The notes beneath the pieces are model-generated. The model had not been told where the DNA came from. It saw only the letters and a list, made by a program, of their open reading frames with translations, and did not search any database. Of a stretch of 64,000 bases of DNA, positions 44,664 through 55,989 are shown piece by piece. The stretch comes from Bretschneidera sinensis (Eukaryota; Streptophyta; Magnoliopsida; Brassicales; Akaniaceae). The position numbers and the translations under genes are program-made. Positions within the stretch are counted from its first letter, which is position 1. Each line of letters opens with the position of its first letter. The stretch is taken from NCBI GenBank assembly GCA_023935145.1, contig CM043703.1, forward strand, positions 24,811,727-24,875,726. Direction: 5' to 3'.

Positions 44664-46294
44664 CTTGCGGTATCCCTCTTCTGCCTCATCTTCTCCATTT
44701 CCTCCACGGCCTCAGCCTTGACCTTCTCCGCGTCTTCCCTACCACAACGAACTTTGTCCAGTGCAACTTGCAGTTGCTGGATATGTCCACAACTATCATC
44801 AAGCTTCCGCTGATACTTGGTTAACTGGTCATTCATATCCATACAGCGACAAGACAACATCCCGTTCACGACACCTGACTGAAATGTTCAAGCTTAAGCT
44901 CATCGGAAGTAGAAAATGTTAAAAGCAAAAAAAAAAAAAAAGATTAAAATTTTACTTGATAAGCTAAGACCTCGACCACGAAGCATAAACTCTCGATGGG
45001 CTTCCTCCTAAGTTTAATTACATCCCATGAAGGTATGTCGAGGATAAGATGTTCCCTTGTAACCTAGGCATAAGAGAAGACAGAGTCATCCATCTTTATG
45101 CCCAGTTCGGCCTATGAACTCCAGTAGCAGGTGGAGTCTCCGGAGATGAAGACAAATGGCGAGAAAGCTCTACAGGAGGCACATGGAAACAGTTCTCAGC
45201 ACTATTGGAGGCACAGGAGAGCTTGGACCATCCACATCAATTGAAAAGGGAGAAGGATCCCAAGGTAGTTTATTGGACGTACCCTTCTTATGTAAAGGTT
45301 GTTTGCCCGCCTTCCCTTTAGCAGTTTTTTTCCTCTCCAAGGCCATTTTCTTCTCCTGTTCCTTGGCCTTTGATGTGCCATCCATCTCTGTTCATAAAAA
45401 AAAAACACAAGTATAAGCGAAAGGGAGGAATGCAATAATGAAAAGTGCGTTCAGGGATATACCACTCTCAAGAGTCCCCTCTGCGCTTCGAGGGCAAAGG
45501 TCACGCTTCACCAACTCCTCATTATTATATAAAACGCCAACATCTATAGGTGCGACTATCATGGCATTCAACATCTCCTGTTTGAGGTTCAAGAGATGTG
45601 GTTTTTTGCATTTCCCGATATGACCCATACTCTACGTCAGTGGAACCTCAAAACTCTTATCACTTTGAACGTAAAAGAAAATATTTTTCCACTGCTTGAT
45701 GGAGGAGGGTTTCTTTTTCAACAACCCTTTCTTGGCCCCAGAGCTAATCACTACCCAACCATATTGGTCATGCCTACTAATCTAAAAGTGGGCCTTGAAG
45801 ACATTGATGTTCGTCAGTCCCTTCACATCCGTGCAAACATATATAAACACCGTAATCAAACGCATGGAGTTGGGTACTAATTGACATAAAACTATATCGG
45901 AGTACTTCAAAACGAGATAGAAGAATAGATCAAGGGGAAAGCTAAGTCTGGCCTTCAAATGCTAAGCATAAAGACAAACCCTCTCCTCTACCCTAGTATT
46001 CCTCAGTACGAACTCCTAAGGAATCCTATATTCGAGTCTAAGAGCTTGGAGATCCTCCTCCTCCAATTTGTTCGGTACAAAATTTGCCCGGTATAATCAC
46101 TGTAATCGCTCATCCATACTCATGTCTCCTCTAAGTTCTGCAAGAATTTTATCACCTTCAGAAGAAAAGTCATCTTCCCTTTCTCTATAGGGAACCATTA
46201 CCAATGGCCACTCTTGAGCATCACCACCTCCTAAGATCTCACCTCCACTCGAGGCACACTCCAAACCCATAGCCTCATTTAAATCCTTAGACAA
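44664..46294 (-). pseudogene. Tat antisense extra ORF, N-terminal and central part
   Basis: Minus strand. Starts near 46294 ('MSKDLNEAMGLECASSGGEI') with an acidic Ser-rich N-terminus. The next region (about 46060-45800) reads 'SFPLDLFFYLVLKYSDIVLC' and 'QLVPNSMRLITVFIYVCTDV', which resembles the 'putative gypsy type transposon' domain. Further on come a Lys-rich stretch (45385-45170) and a coiled coil 'QLTKYQRKLDDSCGHIQQLQ' (44869-44654). The frame crosses the CTATC duplication and continues at 6823. Several stops lie in the middle. It is a known type of extra gene of Tat elements; the function is unknown. Confidence 0.7.
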
Positions 46295-46689
46295 CTCCTC
46301 ACTATCCTACACTCATGACAACTCATACCTTCACTACCATTATCACTATCATTAGGCCAATCATGATAACTACTAGCAAAAGAAAAGAAAGAACCCACTA
46401 ATTGGACAGACCGCAAAAATGAAGACTTCGAGTGTTCTGTTGACTCCAACTCCAGACAAGATCCAAAATCCCCAGCTCTTCACAAGCAACTGACCTCTCC
46501 TTGATCGCTAAAGAACTTCGAGTGCTCTCAAAATTTTCTCTCCAGAATACAAATGAGTAAAATGAAGAAATAAGGAGAAGCTCTCACCCTTTATAGGAAT
46601 CCAGATGTGACCAACGAGGAAAATTAACTCATCTCCAACTATAAAAGTTTAGAACGTTTCACATAATCGAGGGCATGCGTCGTCATTTC
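46295..46689. other. Upstream flank of the antisense ORF
   Basis: No gene. Part of the Tat element between the start of its antisense ORF and the solo LTR. It may hold the antisense promoter: minus-strand CTATAAAG lies near 46590-46597. Confidence 0.4.
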
Positions 46690-46694
46690 ATTCC

Positions 46695-47737
46695 TGTAAA
46701 TCGAGGTACAAACCCAAGAGGAGGGTGAACTAGGTTTTAAAAACTTTTTCCTAATTAACACACAAGTTTTTAACAATTTAATCAAGCAAGACACACAGCA
46801 AATAAGATGCTTGAAATTAAAGGAGTAAAGAAGAGAATATGCAAGCTCTATTTATATTGGTTTGGCAATATTGAAATCTTTCCGACCCTATGTCTATTCT
46901 CTTCAAGGAACCTCCTTGAAGTAATCCACTAAATGTAGTCGAGCAACTTCATGGGTGTTGCACAAACCTTACAAGTACTTTCTTCCACAAGGAAGTACAA
47001 AGAAGTGTTTAATCCTAAACGCTCTAAGAGTTACATTAGCTCATTTTTTTTTTACAATGAATGGTATTAAATGTAAAAAAAAATGGTAGAGAGATAGCAA
47101 TGAATGCTTTACAAGATGAAGATTATCTCCATTTCAAGAACAAGCTTAAAGAATGGCTCATAATAAAATTTTCAAAACTTTTGAGAGTATTAATGAGCTA
47201 TAAATCAAATTGAGTGTTCTTTCTTGTTATTTAAATGCTCATTGATGGGGGTTTTTATAGCCTTGGTCTTCTATGACCGTTAGACACTGATTTGGTAGGT
47301 TTGAAGCATTAAATGCTAAAGTCCCGCGTCTCAAACTGTCATATTTTCAAATTACTAGTTAATTGGATCCTTGTACAAGTCGACTGGGTCAAGTGAAAAA
47401 AAGTTCACTTTTAGGCTTAGGACAAGTACCAGTCGATGGGTCATAGGACCAGTCGATTGGGTCAAGTTACTAGTCGACTAGGTCCTGTTACCAGTCGATT
47501 GGAAACTTACTGTCCCATTTACCAGTCAACTGGGTGGGTTGTCCCAAAACCCAATTTTTATGTTTTAAAATAATTTTTGACTTAAAGACATTTTTTGTAT
47601 TATTTTGTCAAACCTTTTTGCAAAATGAGCCATAGTTTAAGCTTGGTGACTGAAATTGGAGATAAAACACTTAGATAAAACTGTTAGTGCAATTTAAATA
47701 GTGTTTTGTCATTATTAAAATCAAATACAGGTCAATA
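46695..47737 (-). mobile_element. Solo LTR of an older SIRE relative
   Basis: 1043 bp, minus strand. The left end (TGTAAATCGAGG, then 'acccaagaggagggtgaa') is the reverse complement of the SIRE LTR tail; the right end (GGTCAATA) matches its start with one G-to-A change. Perfect duplication ATTCC flanks it (46690-46694, 47738-47742). It keeps six degenerate palindromes (47376-47533) upstream of a minus-strand TATA box (about 47252-47259). No internal region remains, the result of LTR-LTR recombination. Confidence 0.88.
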
Positions 47738-47742
47738 ATTCC

Positions 47743-47945
47743 CTAAGACGATGGTACAATACTCCATCAATAAATGCGTCTAGAATATGTTCTTATAAAA
47801 ATATTTCGGCCCAAAATACAAAACTATCTGTGGGCCCAAATGAACACTCTAAAAGAAACAAAGCCTAAAAACCATACTAGTCTTAAACCTGGGTTCGCAC
47901 GATACAAATCAAATTTTTTAACCAAGAACAAAGGTCTCCAAGTCC
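47743..47945. other. Tat 3' region before the minisatellite
   Basis: No gene recognised. Confidence 0.5.
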
Positions 47946-48950
47946 GAGCATTTTGATTAAGCTTCATATGCTCGGACCCACTTCTCTAAGGCTGAGAATT
48001 TTGACAGAGCTTCATACTCTCGGACCCACATCTCCAAGACTGAACATGATGACTAAGCTTCATATGCTAGGACCCACGTCTCCAAGGTCGAGCATTTTGA
48101 TAGAGTTTAATATGTTTAGATCCATGTCTCTAAGGTCGAGCATCTTCACTGAGCTTCACATACTCGGACCCACATCTCTAAGACTGAGCATTTTGATAGA
48201 TGATCATATGCTCGGACCCATATCTCCAAGGTCGAGCATTTTGATAGCGGATCATATGTTTGGACCCACGTCTCCAAGGGCGAGTATTTTGACTAAACCT
48301 CATATGCTCTGATCCATATCTCCAAGTCTGAGCATTTTGACTATGCCTCTTATGCTCGGATCCACGTTTCCAAAGGCGAGCATTTTGACTAAGCCTCATA
48401 TGCTCGGACCCACGTCTCCAAGGTCGAGCATCTCTAATGAGCTTCACATGCTTGAACCCATGTCTTCAAGGCCGAGCATTTTGATAGAGGATCATATGTT
48501 CGGACACATATCTCCAAGTATGAGCATTTTGACTAAGCCTCATATGCTCGGACCCACGTCTCCAAGGTTGAGCATTTTGATATAAGATCATACACTCGGG
48601 CCCACATCTTTAAGTCTGAGAATTTTGACTAAGCCTCATATGCTCGGACCCACATCTTCAAGGTCGAGCATTTTGATAAAGCTTTATATGCTCGGACTAA
48701 CGTCTCCAAGGTCGAGCACAATGACTAAGCTTTATATGCTCGGACTCACGTCTCCAAGTCTGAGCATTTTGATAGAGATCCATAAGCTCAGACCTACGTC
48801 TCCACGTCTCCAAGTGTAAAACCAACGACACAAGATCTATCATTCATGCATGATGACTAAGCTTCATATGCTCGGACCCACGTCTCTAAGGTCGAGCCTT
48901 TTGATAGAGATCCATACACTCAGACCTACTTCTCCACGTCTCCAATTGTA
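47946..48950. repeat. 48-bp minisatellite in the Tat 3' region
   Basis: About 18 tandem units of 48 bp to about 48780, then a break and two more partial units. Each unit has GAGCATTTTGA and, about 10 bp on, TCATATGCTC, which can pair as an imperfect hairpin, followed by GGACCCACGTCTCCAAGG. Because 48 is a multiple of three, frames stay open and give spurious 16-residue repeats. Tandem repeats in the 3' region are known for Tat/Ogre/Retand elements. Confidence 0.9.
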
Positions 48951-49006
48951 AAACCAATGACACAAGATCTATCATTCATAGTTCTTCAAGAACATAAACG
49001 TACTTA

Positions 49007-49022
49007 AGGAAATGGGGGGGAA
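49007..49022 (+). other. Tat polypurine tract
   Basis: GGAAATGGGGGGGAA, just before a TG that can start the LTR at 49025. Confidence 0.6.
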
Positions 49023-49024
49023 TT

Positions 49025-49482
49025 TGAAATAAGGAGAATTCACCCTCCTATGATATATAGACATGTGAATAGAGAATATCTCCAGAATCAAGTAACCAGA
49101 TGATGACACGTAGCAGAGGGCACAAGGATAATTTTACCACAAGGTCGTTATGACTAGCGATCTTCTCATGCATAAAAGCAAAATAACCTACATGCGAAAT
49201 TATGGGGATCATGTCGTCTGCTAAGGAAATGATGGCAAATAACCAATTGATTCCTTGACAGACTATATATAAATGGCCCTCAAGGTATGCAAATGATCAT
49301 TCACTTATCATTCATTAAACACTAGTACTGTTCTCTATCTCCTCTCGTAAATTCAAAAAGACTAACTGAAGCATCAGAGAGTCTCCGGAGGCACCATCCC
49401 CTCTTATTCTGGTGGTTTTTTAGATCACATTTTCCCATTTGTTGTATGTAGATCCGGCATCCCGACTCCCTATCCGACAACA
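49025..49482 (+). repeat. Tat 3' LTR (short, ends approximate)
   Basis: Follows the polypurine tract. Contains a TATA box (TATATAAATGG near 49265) and the 'gaagcatcagagagtctccg' and 'ggaggcaccatccc' segment that Tat LTRs carry. The end is taken at ACAACA (49482), with an uncertainty of about 16 bp. TTTTTGGCATC, similar to a decayed primer-binding site, follows at once. Confidence 0.55.
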
Positions 49483-49504
49483 AATTTTTGGCATCAACAA
49501 CTAA

Positions 49505-49659
49505 GTTTAATCTTATGAGTATACATGTGCGCACATTAAATTGCATTGCTAGCATCTTCTCCGCATTTTACAAACTCAATGCTAGAATGTTATGAAAGAC
49601 AGAGGAAGATACTAGCAATACAATTTAATGCGTGCACATGTATGCTCATAAGATTAAAC
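49505..49659. repeat. MITE-like hairpin
   Basis: Arms 49505-49559 and 49605-49659 are near-perfect inverted copies (about 55 bp, GTTTAATC...GATTAAAC at the tips) around a 45-bp loop. No ORF. Not assigned to a transposon superfamily, because a clear target duplication was not found. Confidence 0.7.
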
Positions 49660-50094
49660 ATATTTTTATTTTTTATTTTGTTAATCTCATTATTCCGTGT
49701 AATGAAATTGAACATTTAATCTAATAGAAGATCAAATAAACATGTGCATATTGAGATGACAATTTCGTTTAATCCGATAGAAAAGCATATCAACATGTGT
49801 ATTAGCTCGTATTGAGATGCTAGTATATTCTAAATGTAAACAAGATATTTGTAACCAACAACAATTGTTTTATACACTATGTACATGCATATAGAATGTG
49901 AGCAGGAAAAGAAAACTTTAACCATTAAATCCACACTTTCTTCGGGTTTTTTTTTATAATTAATAATGAAAGTGCATTTATGTAACTTTCTATTAACTTA
50001 ACTATTCTGTTACTTTCCATTCCAAGCAAGTAGACGTTACATTACTTATTTTTCTCTTCCTTTTTTAAGTGTAACGTTCAAAGAAGGTGAACTT
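49660..50094. other. AT-rich intergenic stretch
   Basis: No gene seen. TGTAACC at 49850, preceded by ATATT, is one possible start for the LTR-like interval that ends at 52980. Confidence 0.4.
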
Positions 50095-50440
50095 CTTGTC
50101 AAACACAGTGCAAAGAACAAACCAACGAACAATGAACACCTCATAAGCTTAACCATATCAACAATTGTTAACCAGAACAACACTTGCTTGACACAATAGC
50201 GAATTATTTTTTGGCACAAGTTAATGACCAATGGACACCTCATAAATTATAGATTCAATAATATGGTCAACAATTGCTGATATAGTTAAGTTTATCAGAT
50301 GTCTATGGCTTATTGGCTTGTGCCACGACGTAATTTTTATTACCGTGCACGGTGAGAATTACTCCGTCAATCATAGTTATTGGGTCTATAATATATGAGG
50401 TGTTTATTGTTCATTGGCTTGTACGGATGAAATTGTACAT
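50095..50440. repeat. Imperfect long inverted repeat
   Basis: 'gaacaatgaacacctcataa' (about 50128) has an imperfect reverse partner at about 50395-50415, and 'accatatcaacaattgttaa' (about 50152) has one at about 50270-50290. The arms are diverged and unequal, so the ends are approximate. Confidence 0.4.
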
Positions 50441-50476
50441 GATAATAAGGGAAAAATTCTTATTTACATCGAGTAT

Positions 50477-50624
50477 AAATCAAAAATTTTGCATCGATTG
50501 AAAACTTGATTAGTAATTTTTAAAAATTTTATTAATAATGTTAATTATAATATGTATATACATTATTAATAAAATTTTTAAAAATTATTAATCAAATTTT
50601 TAATTGATGCAAAATTCTTGATTT
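50477..50624. repeat. MITE-like hairpin, AT-rich
   Basis: 148 bp that fold back on themselves almost end to end: AAATCAAAAATTTTGCATCG at the left tip and CGATGCAAAATTTTTGATTT-like at the right tip, with a short palindromic centre near 50550. Confidence 0.7.
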
Positions 50625-51821
50625 GCCACCAATGTAACCAGGAAGAATTCCAAACAAGGGAGGTTAATTAACTTTCAAGGGAGGTTAATTACCTTTTTTT
50701 TTTTTATTTATAAAACTTTCCATTTCATTCCATCGTAACTCCAAAACACACTGTAAGAGAAGAGTCTCTAATAATTTCTAAATAGTGATTTATTCTTAAA
50801 GCTCTCAAACAAATTCCAAACCTCTCTATTTTATTGGGAACTTCCTGAGAATTTTCTCTGGAAAAGCAAAATCTAGAGAGAAAGAGAACTGGTATAAGAG
50901 AAAACTTAAAGATTTTTGGGGCTAGAAATGACAACCAGGTCAGAAATCAGTATAAATATTTTATTTACTTACATCATGCTTACATATAATTAAGTTCTAT
51001 GTAGTTAAATATTAAGCCTCACTTTTTTGGCGTCTCCGTCATCAATCCGGTGGTATTACCCACAAATATATCGGTTCGCGATCTTCAATTTGATAGGTAT
51101 ATTGCTTGAGTTGATTGTGTATTGAATGAAATAAATATATTTCGGATATAACCCGTCCATTTTTGCTCTGATTCATGAGAATTATTGTGTGATTTTTGAA
51201 ATTTAACATAATATTATGATTCCTTGGTTTAAGAGCTTCAAATCCCATATATGATTTGCTAATTTTGGTGAAGAAACGAGAGAGTTGGATTGAAAAACAG
51301 AAAATGGGTCGTTTGACCCGCTCTCCAGTCCGGGCAACCCGACTGAAGGTTAGAGACGACACTGTTCACATCCTAATGTTTTCTTCTTTGGACCCTTTTT
51401 TAAAAGTTTTCAATTATACCCCGGTTTTTGCAGAGATACTCTATATGTTTGGACATTTCAGATAGGTCCTTGATTTATAAAAATTATGGAAAAAACCTAA
51501 AATGAGCTATTTTAATTTTAAAATAACCCTAACAAACTTTATTTCTTACATATTCAATCCCTTAATAAATTATTTTGATGTCGTAATTTAAATATATAAA
51601 GGTGCTATTAGTTATTCTTTATCATGGACTTTTGTAATAGAATTTTTGTTAATGATGTGGATATGATTTCCTTACATTTTATATGTTAAAATAAGATTTT
51701 TTTTTTTTACTTGTATTGTGAAAATTTGATTCAAATAGCATATATAGTAACTTATATATTTTAAAAAATCATTATAATCCCAATTTGAGATTCAATTGAA
51801 CCAAAATTTTGCACCAATTAT

Positions 51822-51846
51822 TGTTGTTGTTGTTATTATTATTATT
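51822..51846. repeat. (TTG)n(TTA)n microsatellite
   Basis: Four TTG then four TTA trinucleotides. Confidence 0.85.
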
Positions 51847-52980
51847 GTATGCATATTTAAAAAAATTCATGAGAAATTAGGTGATTTACATACTCAAGAA
51901 TCACATATATCTTTTGACACAAGCTTTTTTAATGAGTGCACAAAATTTGAAAAGGCTATGAATATGAAATAAGTAGGTTTGAGAAGAGAATTCTTAAGTA
52001 GCGTATGGCATGGTCTTGAGCATAATTATTTTATGTTTCTGATTCTATATAATTTTGAATATTAGGTATCTAAAAGTAATTTGATGATTTGCAAATCTTG
52101 TGTTGGGTTTAGCATGGGAGATAAGTAACTTGTACCCATTCTAGTAGCTTCCTACTAAGAATCTTTTGGACCAACTCAATTATTTGTAATGTGTTATAGA
52201 ATCAATTATTGTTCTTGAAATTTGCTTATATTGGTTATATCTCTGCTTGTCATTTGTATGTAAAAATTGATCAAACATGAGATTTTGGTGGTGATGAATA
52301 ATTGAAAATACTTATGATAGATTTTAAAATTTTATTGATAACTTTGTATGTTGTTTTGTGGAGTTTGTTGTTTGGAAGCAACAGTTTGTTTTGCTTGCAC
52401 TCTGTTTGGCTATGTTTCGACCCAGCCAATAGAGGTAATCATTGGCATTGTCGGAGCTAGTTTAATTAGTTTCTTTTGGGTCCCATCACAAGGATAAATG
52501 TGTCCTTTGACCTTCGCCATATGGTTTAAATATGATTATTGGCCTTGTTATAGGGATATATACTGTAACCATAGCCACAAAGATTGTCGAGATTTTGTTT
52601 GTCTTTGTGATGATCTATAATTTATCTTAATAGTCATTAAGCTGATATATTTGTGTTTCTAAATTATTGTTGAGTTAATATGGAACCTTTACTGTTTAAC
52701 ATTGCTTTAAATGTTTGGTCCTTCTAGTTTGGATATTAGTTACTTGTTGATTTGTAAATCACTCCTTTACAATTTGTGTTCCAGATTTCAAGAAGTAGAT
52801 TGCGCGTGGGGATGCTTGGGTTGTGAGAGAGTACTCTAGAAATCTATTGGTTTAGAGACTTTAATTAGTTTATTATGGTATTGCTAAGTTTTTTGTATAG
52901 GTAAAGCCTTCCATGGTTGTGGGGTTCTTCCCACGAGCATGCGGCGTTGTGAATACCCAACTCGGTTTTGGGACGTTACA

Positions 52981-53601
52981 ATATTAGTTTCTCATGCTAA
53001 TGATATTTTGAAGACAAACCAACTTCACTACCAGCTACAACAATGAATAATATTTCCCTCACCCCATCCCCTCCTTCACTTTCTACCTCTATCTTTCCCT
53101 GAACCAAACAGAAGGAACAGCTCCCAACTTTTCAATTATTTTCCTGCTTCTTGGCAATCCAAAGGGAAACATAAATCTGTTTTTGTTGGGGAAATGCTTT
53201 CATAGTGGAGAGTTTCATCATGGCTCTAGTGCATCCTTTCATTCTGGTGCTCTTCATTTGACTTGGCATATGCATATTTCATAAAAAAATTGGTATTTTC
53301 TGGGACAGTTGGGAAGCAAATCCTTTGTACTTGTGGTACATATTTGCATCAAAGAGTGGTTTTCTGATGAGGATTCTGCCGTTCAGGACATGGTTTCGTG
53401 GACCAAGTCAATTGGCATTTCCTACTCTCTAAGCTTTATCAAAATATATAATTAATTCAGTGAAAGCTCTTTCCATTTTTAAAAAGATATCTTTATCACA
53501 AAAAGTCAATGTTTTGCACCACATATTATAAAAGTTAAGCCACAACCATATGAATAGTCCTGGCTAGTTTCACCAACTTTCTTCTCAAATCTGAAGCAAA
53601 C
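52981..53601. other. Upstream region of the F-box gene
   Basis: No certain gene. The stretch 53041-53450 has a composition that could be old coding sequence, but no frame stays open and I do not recognise it. No convincing TATA box near the start codon. Confidence 0.4.
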
Positions 53602-55731
53602 ATGACAAAGAAGAAGAAGAATCAAGACAAGAAGTTCACTCCTCACGATGACACTAATAACACTCCAGATGCTACAAAGTAAGAATTCCAATTTTCTTTC
53701 CAATTTTTCTGTCGATGCAATTCTATCAATTTGATCTCTAGTGAGTTGATTAATCTAACTTTTTCACAGGAAGTTGATAGTTGAACAAAGTAGAGATGAT
53801 TCGATTATTAGTCATTTGCCGAAAGATGTCCTTTCTTGCATCATTTCTTTCCTCCCTTTTAGATCGGCCGTTAAAACCAGTTTCCTCTCTAGCCGATGGA
53901 AAGACCTGTGGAAGATGACTTTGGTGCGGCAAGGAACTATAGAAGATGCTGTTATTGCCATTTCTGGATTTATAATTGATTTTGATGAGCTCCATCGATC
54001 AAGGGGTAACTGGGGGCTTCAGTTCAACTTTGGCAAAGGCGGTGTTCTCTTAGCTGCTGTTTCGCCTAATAATAAACTTCATCTGGATTTCTCAACTGGG
54101 AAACAAGAATTTCCAAGGCAGTTTGGATGGCTTTTGGAGCTAAACCTCCAAGATCTTACCTACCAGCCATCTCCCTCTACCTTTTTCGTTAAAAGCCTTT
54201 ATCTAGTATCAGTAAGCTGCAATACCAGTGAAGCAGTTTACTCTATGGTTTCAAATTTCCCGTTTCTTGAAAGCTTGACTCTTGCAAAATGTAATGGTTT
54301 ACGATCTTTGCATATAAATGGTGGTGGAAAGCTTGTAAAATTAACTATCCTTGATTGCCTGCAACTTAAATCTCTCAATGTTAGATCTCCTCAACTCGAG
54401 TCTTTCCGATATCGAGGGCAATTCCCATGGTTTTGGCCTGAACATTATTTTTACCTGGTAGATGCCATGCTTGATTTCAGACGAGGACTTGGGTATCACA
54501 GCATCAACAAACATGACTTCCAAACAATCCTTTTCAGCATAAAAAGAGTTAGATCACTTACTCTATGCAGATGGATTTTTGAGGTATATATGTTCTAGCT
54601 TAATTTCTGTATTTTCTAATGTTTTATCAAACCTTTGTTCTGTAATCACTAGAGCATTACTAAGCTTCTATTGTTTCATATTCCCATCTGTTTTTCATAA
54701 TCAAGTTCTTGAAACTTTTGTTGCAGGGTATAATCTGCCCAAAGGTACCATCTATAATTGGGGACTTCCATTTCTACAATTTAAGAGAGTTGTGGTGGAT
54801 TGATTATTCAAAAGAAGGATACAATAGCAATGCCCTGATATCCTTCCTCAAGCTGTGTCCTTACTTGGAGAGACTCTTCGTAACTGTAAGTTCTCATTGA
54901 ATATTTGTGAATTGTTAGTAATAGAATATCTTAAAGCAAATAGCAAATTCAGTTGCTTGGTAGAGAGGAAAAGTGAGAAGATGAAAGGAGAAGAAACAAA
55001 GGTGAGTGGAGAGTATTTTTTTTTTATTTGGTAGGAAAGGAAAGTGAGAAAAGAAAAGTGGGATTGATGTTTTTTTTCCAGATATACAAATCACAAACCT
55101 CCCAAATTGGGAGGATTAAGGAATGGAAGCTAAAATAAGCTAATTATTTTGCATTCTTCTTCTTTCCTCCCACTCTTCCATGATCTTTACCAAAACACAT
55201 GATTGAAAACATCAATTCTTTTATTTTTCCATCATTTCCCCCTTCTTTACTCCTACTTTTCTTCTCTACTAAGCCTTAAATTAAAGTTAACCTTAAAAAG
55301 GTCTACTTGCAACACATTGCTTGCCATTCTGAATCAGAACACAGACTGTTGGATTATCTGAAAGTTATAAAATTGCCACTAACATAGATTCTCCTCATGT
55401 CTTTATAATCTGTTAGTTAAATGTGCAGAATGACCCCAAAAGCTACAACCTGGCAAGCACAAATATGCGCGAGGTCACTAGGAAGACTAAATTGGAACTA
55501 CTCGAGGTTGTTAAATTGGATGGATTTACAAATCCAGAAGATGAAATCCTTTTGGCACAGCAGTTGAAAGAGGTATTCAATGTCGAGCCGCGAATTATAG
55601 CGACATCGCATGGGAATTTCTTACGGCGATTGGTGATAACAGAGCAAGAAGGAAAACGTTCTTATAAGTTTGTTGAAGAAGCAAAACATACTATTCAGTT
55701 ATCTCGTAAACATGCTCATATGGGTGTCTAG
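53602..55731 (+). CDS. F-box/leucine-rich-repeat protein, four exons
   Basis: Exons 53602-53678, 53770-54583, 54727-54885 and 55429-55731, joined in frame with GT-AG borders at all three introns, give 450 residues. The ATG is chosen because exon 1 keeps frame into exon 2 and the paralogue at 63615 starts the same way. Residues 1-26 are Lys-rich (possible nuclear signal). The F-box is about 38-76 ('SHLPKDVLSCIISFLPFRSA', then 'KTSFLSSRWKDLWKM'). From about 130, leucine-rich repeats follow ('FPFLESLTLAKCNGLRSLHI', 'KLVKLTILDCLQLKSLNVRS'); 'ISFLKLCPYLERLFV' ends exon 3. F-box proteins of this plant family act as substrate receptors of SCF ubiquitin ligases via SKP1; the target is unknown. No FBD domain is evident. 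The gene looks intact. Confidence 0.88.
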
Positions 55732-55989
55732 ATGGGAATCTTTTGCATAAAGCTGAATTTACATCATTTCAAGCTGAACATTAGTCTATGAAGCCTTGTT
55801 TTGGGTTTTTGCGATGTTAATAAACTTGACTGTCCAATTGGGAACATGTAAGATCTTGCTTGTGGGTCAATGTTTAAAATTGGCATTTACAAAGCAGATA
55901 TAGGAGGAAAAGTCCCTTTATGGCCTAAAAACAGGCTCCTTAGGCCTGATATAAGGAACACCTCTCTCTTTATTTACTCAACGATGGCA
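55732..55989. other. 3' flank of the F-box gene
   Basis: Probable 3' UTR; AATAAA-like 'gttaataaac' near 55817-55826 may be a poly(A) signal. Confidence 0.45.

Larger units (their letters stand above)
1270..49482 (+). mobile_element. Decayed Tat-lineage Ty3/gypsy retrotransposon, interrupted by nested insertions
   Basis: Gag, protease, reverse transcriptase, RNase H and integrase remnants are readable in order on the plus strand from about 1440 to 6190. An antisense ORF follows (6559-6823 plus 44664-46294), then a 48-bp minisatellite, a purine tract and a 3' LTR near 49025-49482. The pol motifs (protease VDNGSS, RT 'YKVMPFRLKNA' and 'MLVKS') and the antisense extra ORF are typical of the Tat group (Tat/Retand/Grande). 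The 5' LTR is not in the window. Many stops and frameshifts show it is old. It hosts the Tekay element (6824-44658) and a solo SIRE LTR (46695-47737). Confidence 0.8.
50070..52980. mobile_element. Possible solo LTR of a Ty3/gypsy element
   Basis: The right end, GGGACGTTACA (52980), and the Gly/Pro-poor, uORF-like middle (51050-51480) look like a long chromovirus LTR. TGTAACGT at 50070 is the reverse complement of the last 8 bases, but its flank (TTAAG) does not match the right flank (ATATT). TGTAAC at 49850 has ATATT before it but a weaker fit. Hairpin repeats lie inside. No coding region of a retroelement is present. Low certainty. Confidence 0.3.

Noticed and set aside
47953..48819. ORFs of 119, 82, 64 and 89 codons with 16-residue repeats
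   Set aside because: By-product of a 48-bp minisatellite whose length is divisible by three; open in several frames and on both strands.
49505..49659. MicroRNA precursor
   Set aside because: The arms are nearly perfect over 55 bp and AT-rich, which fits a MITE better than a miRNA foldback; no known miRNA sequence recognised.
51042..51362. 106-codon minus-strand ORF
   Set aside because: No recognisable domain, in repeat-like sequence; opposite-strand open frame of similar length.
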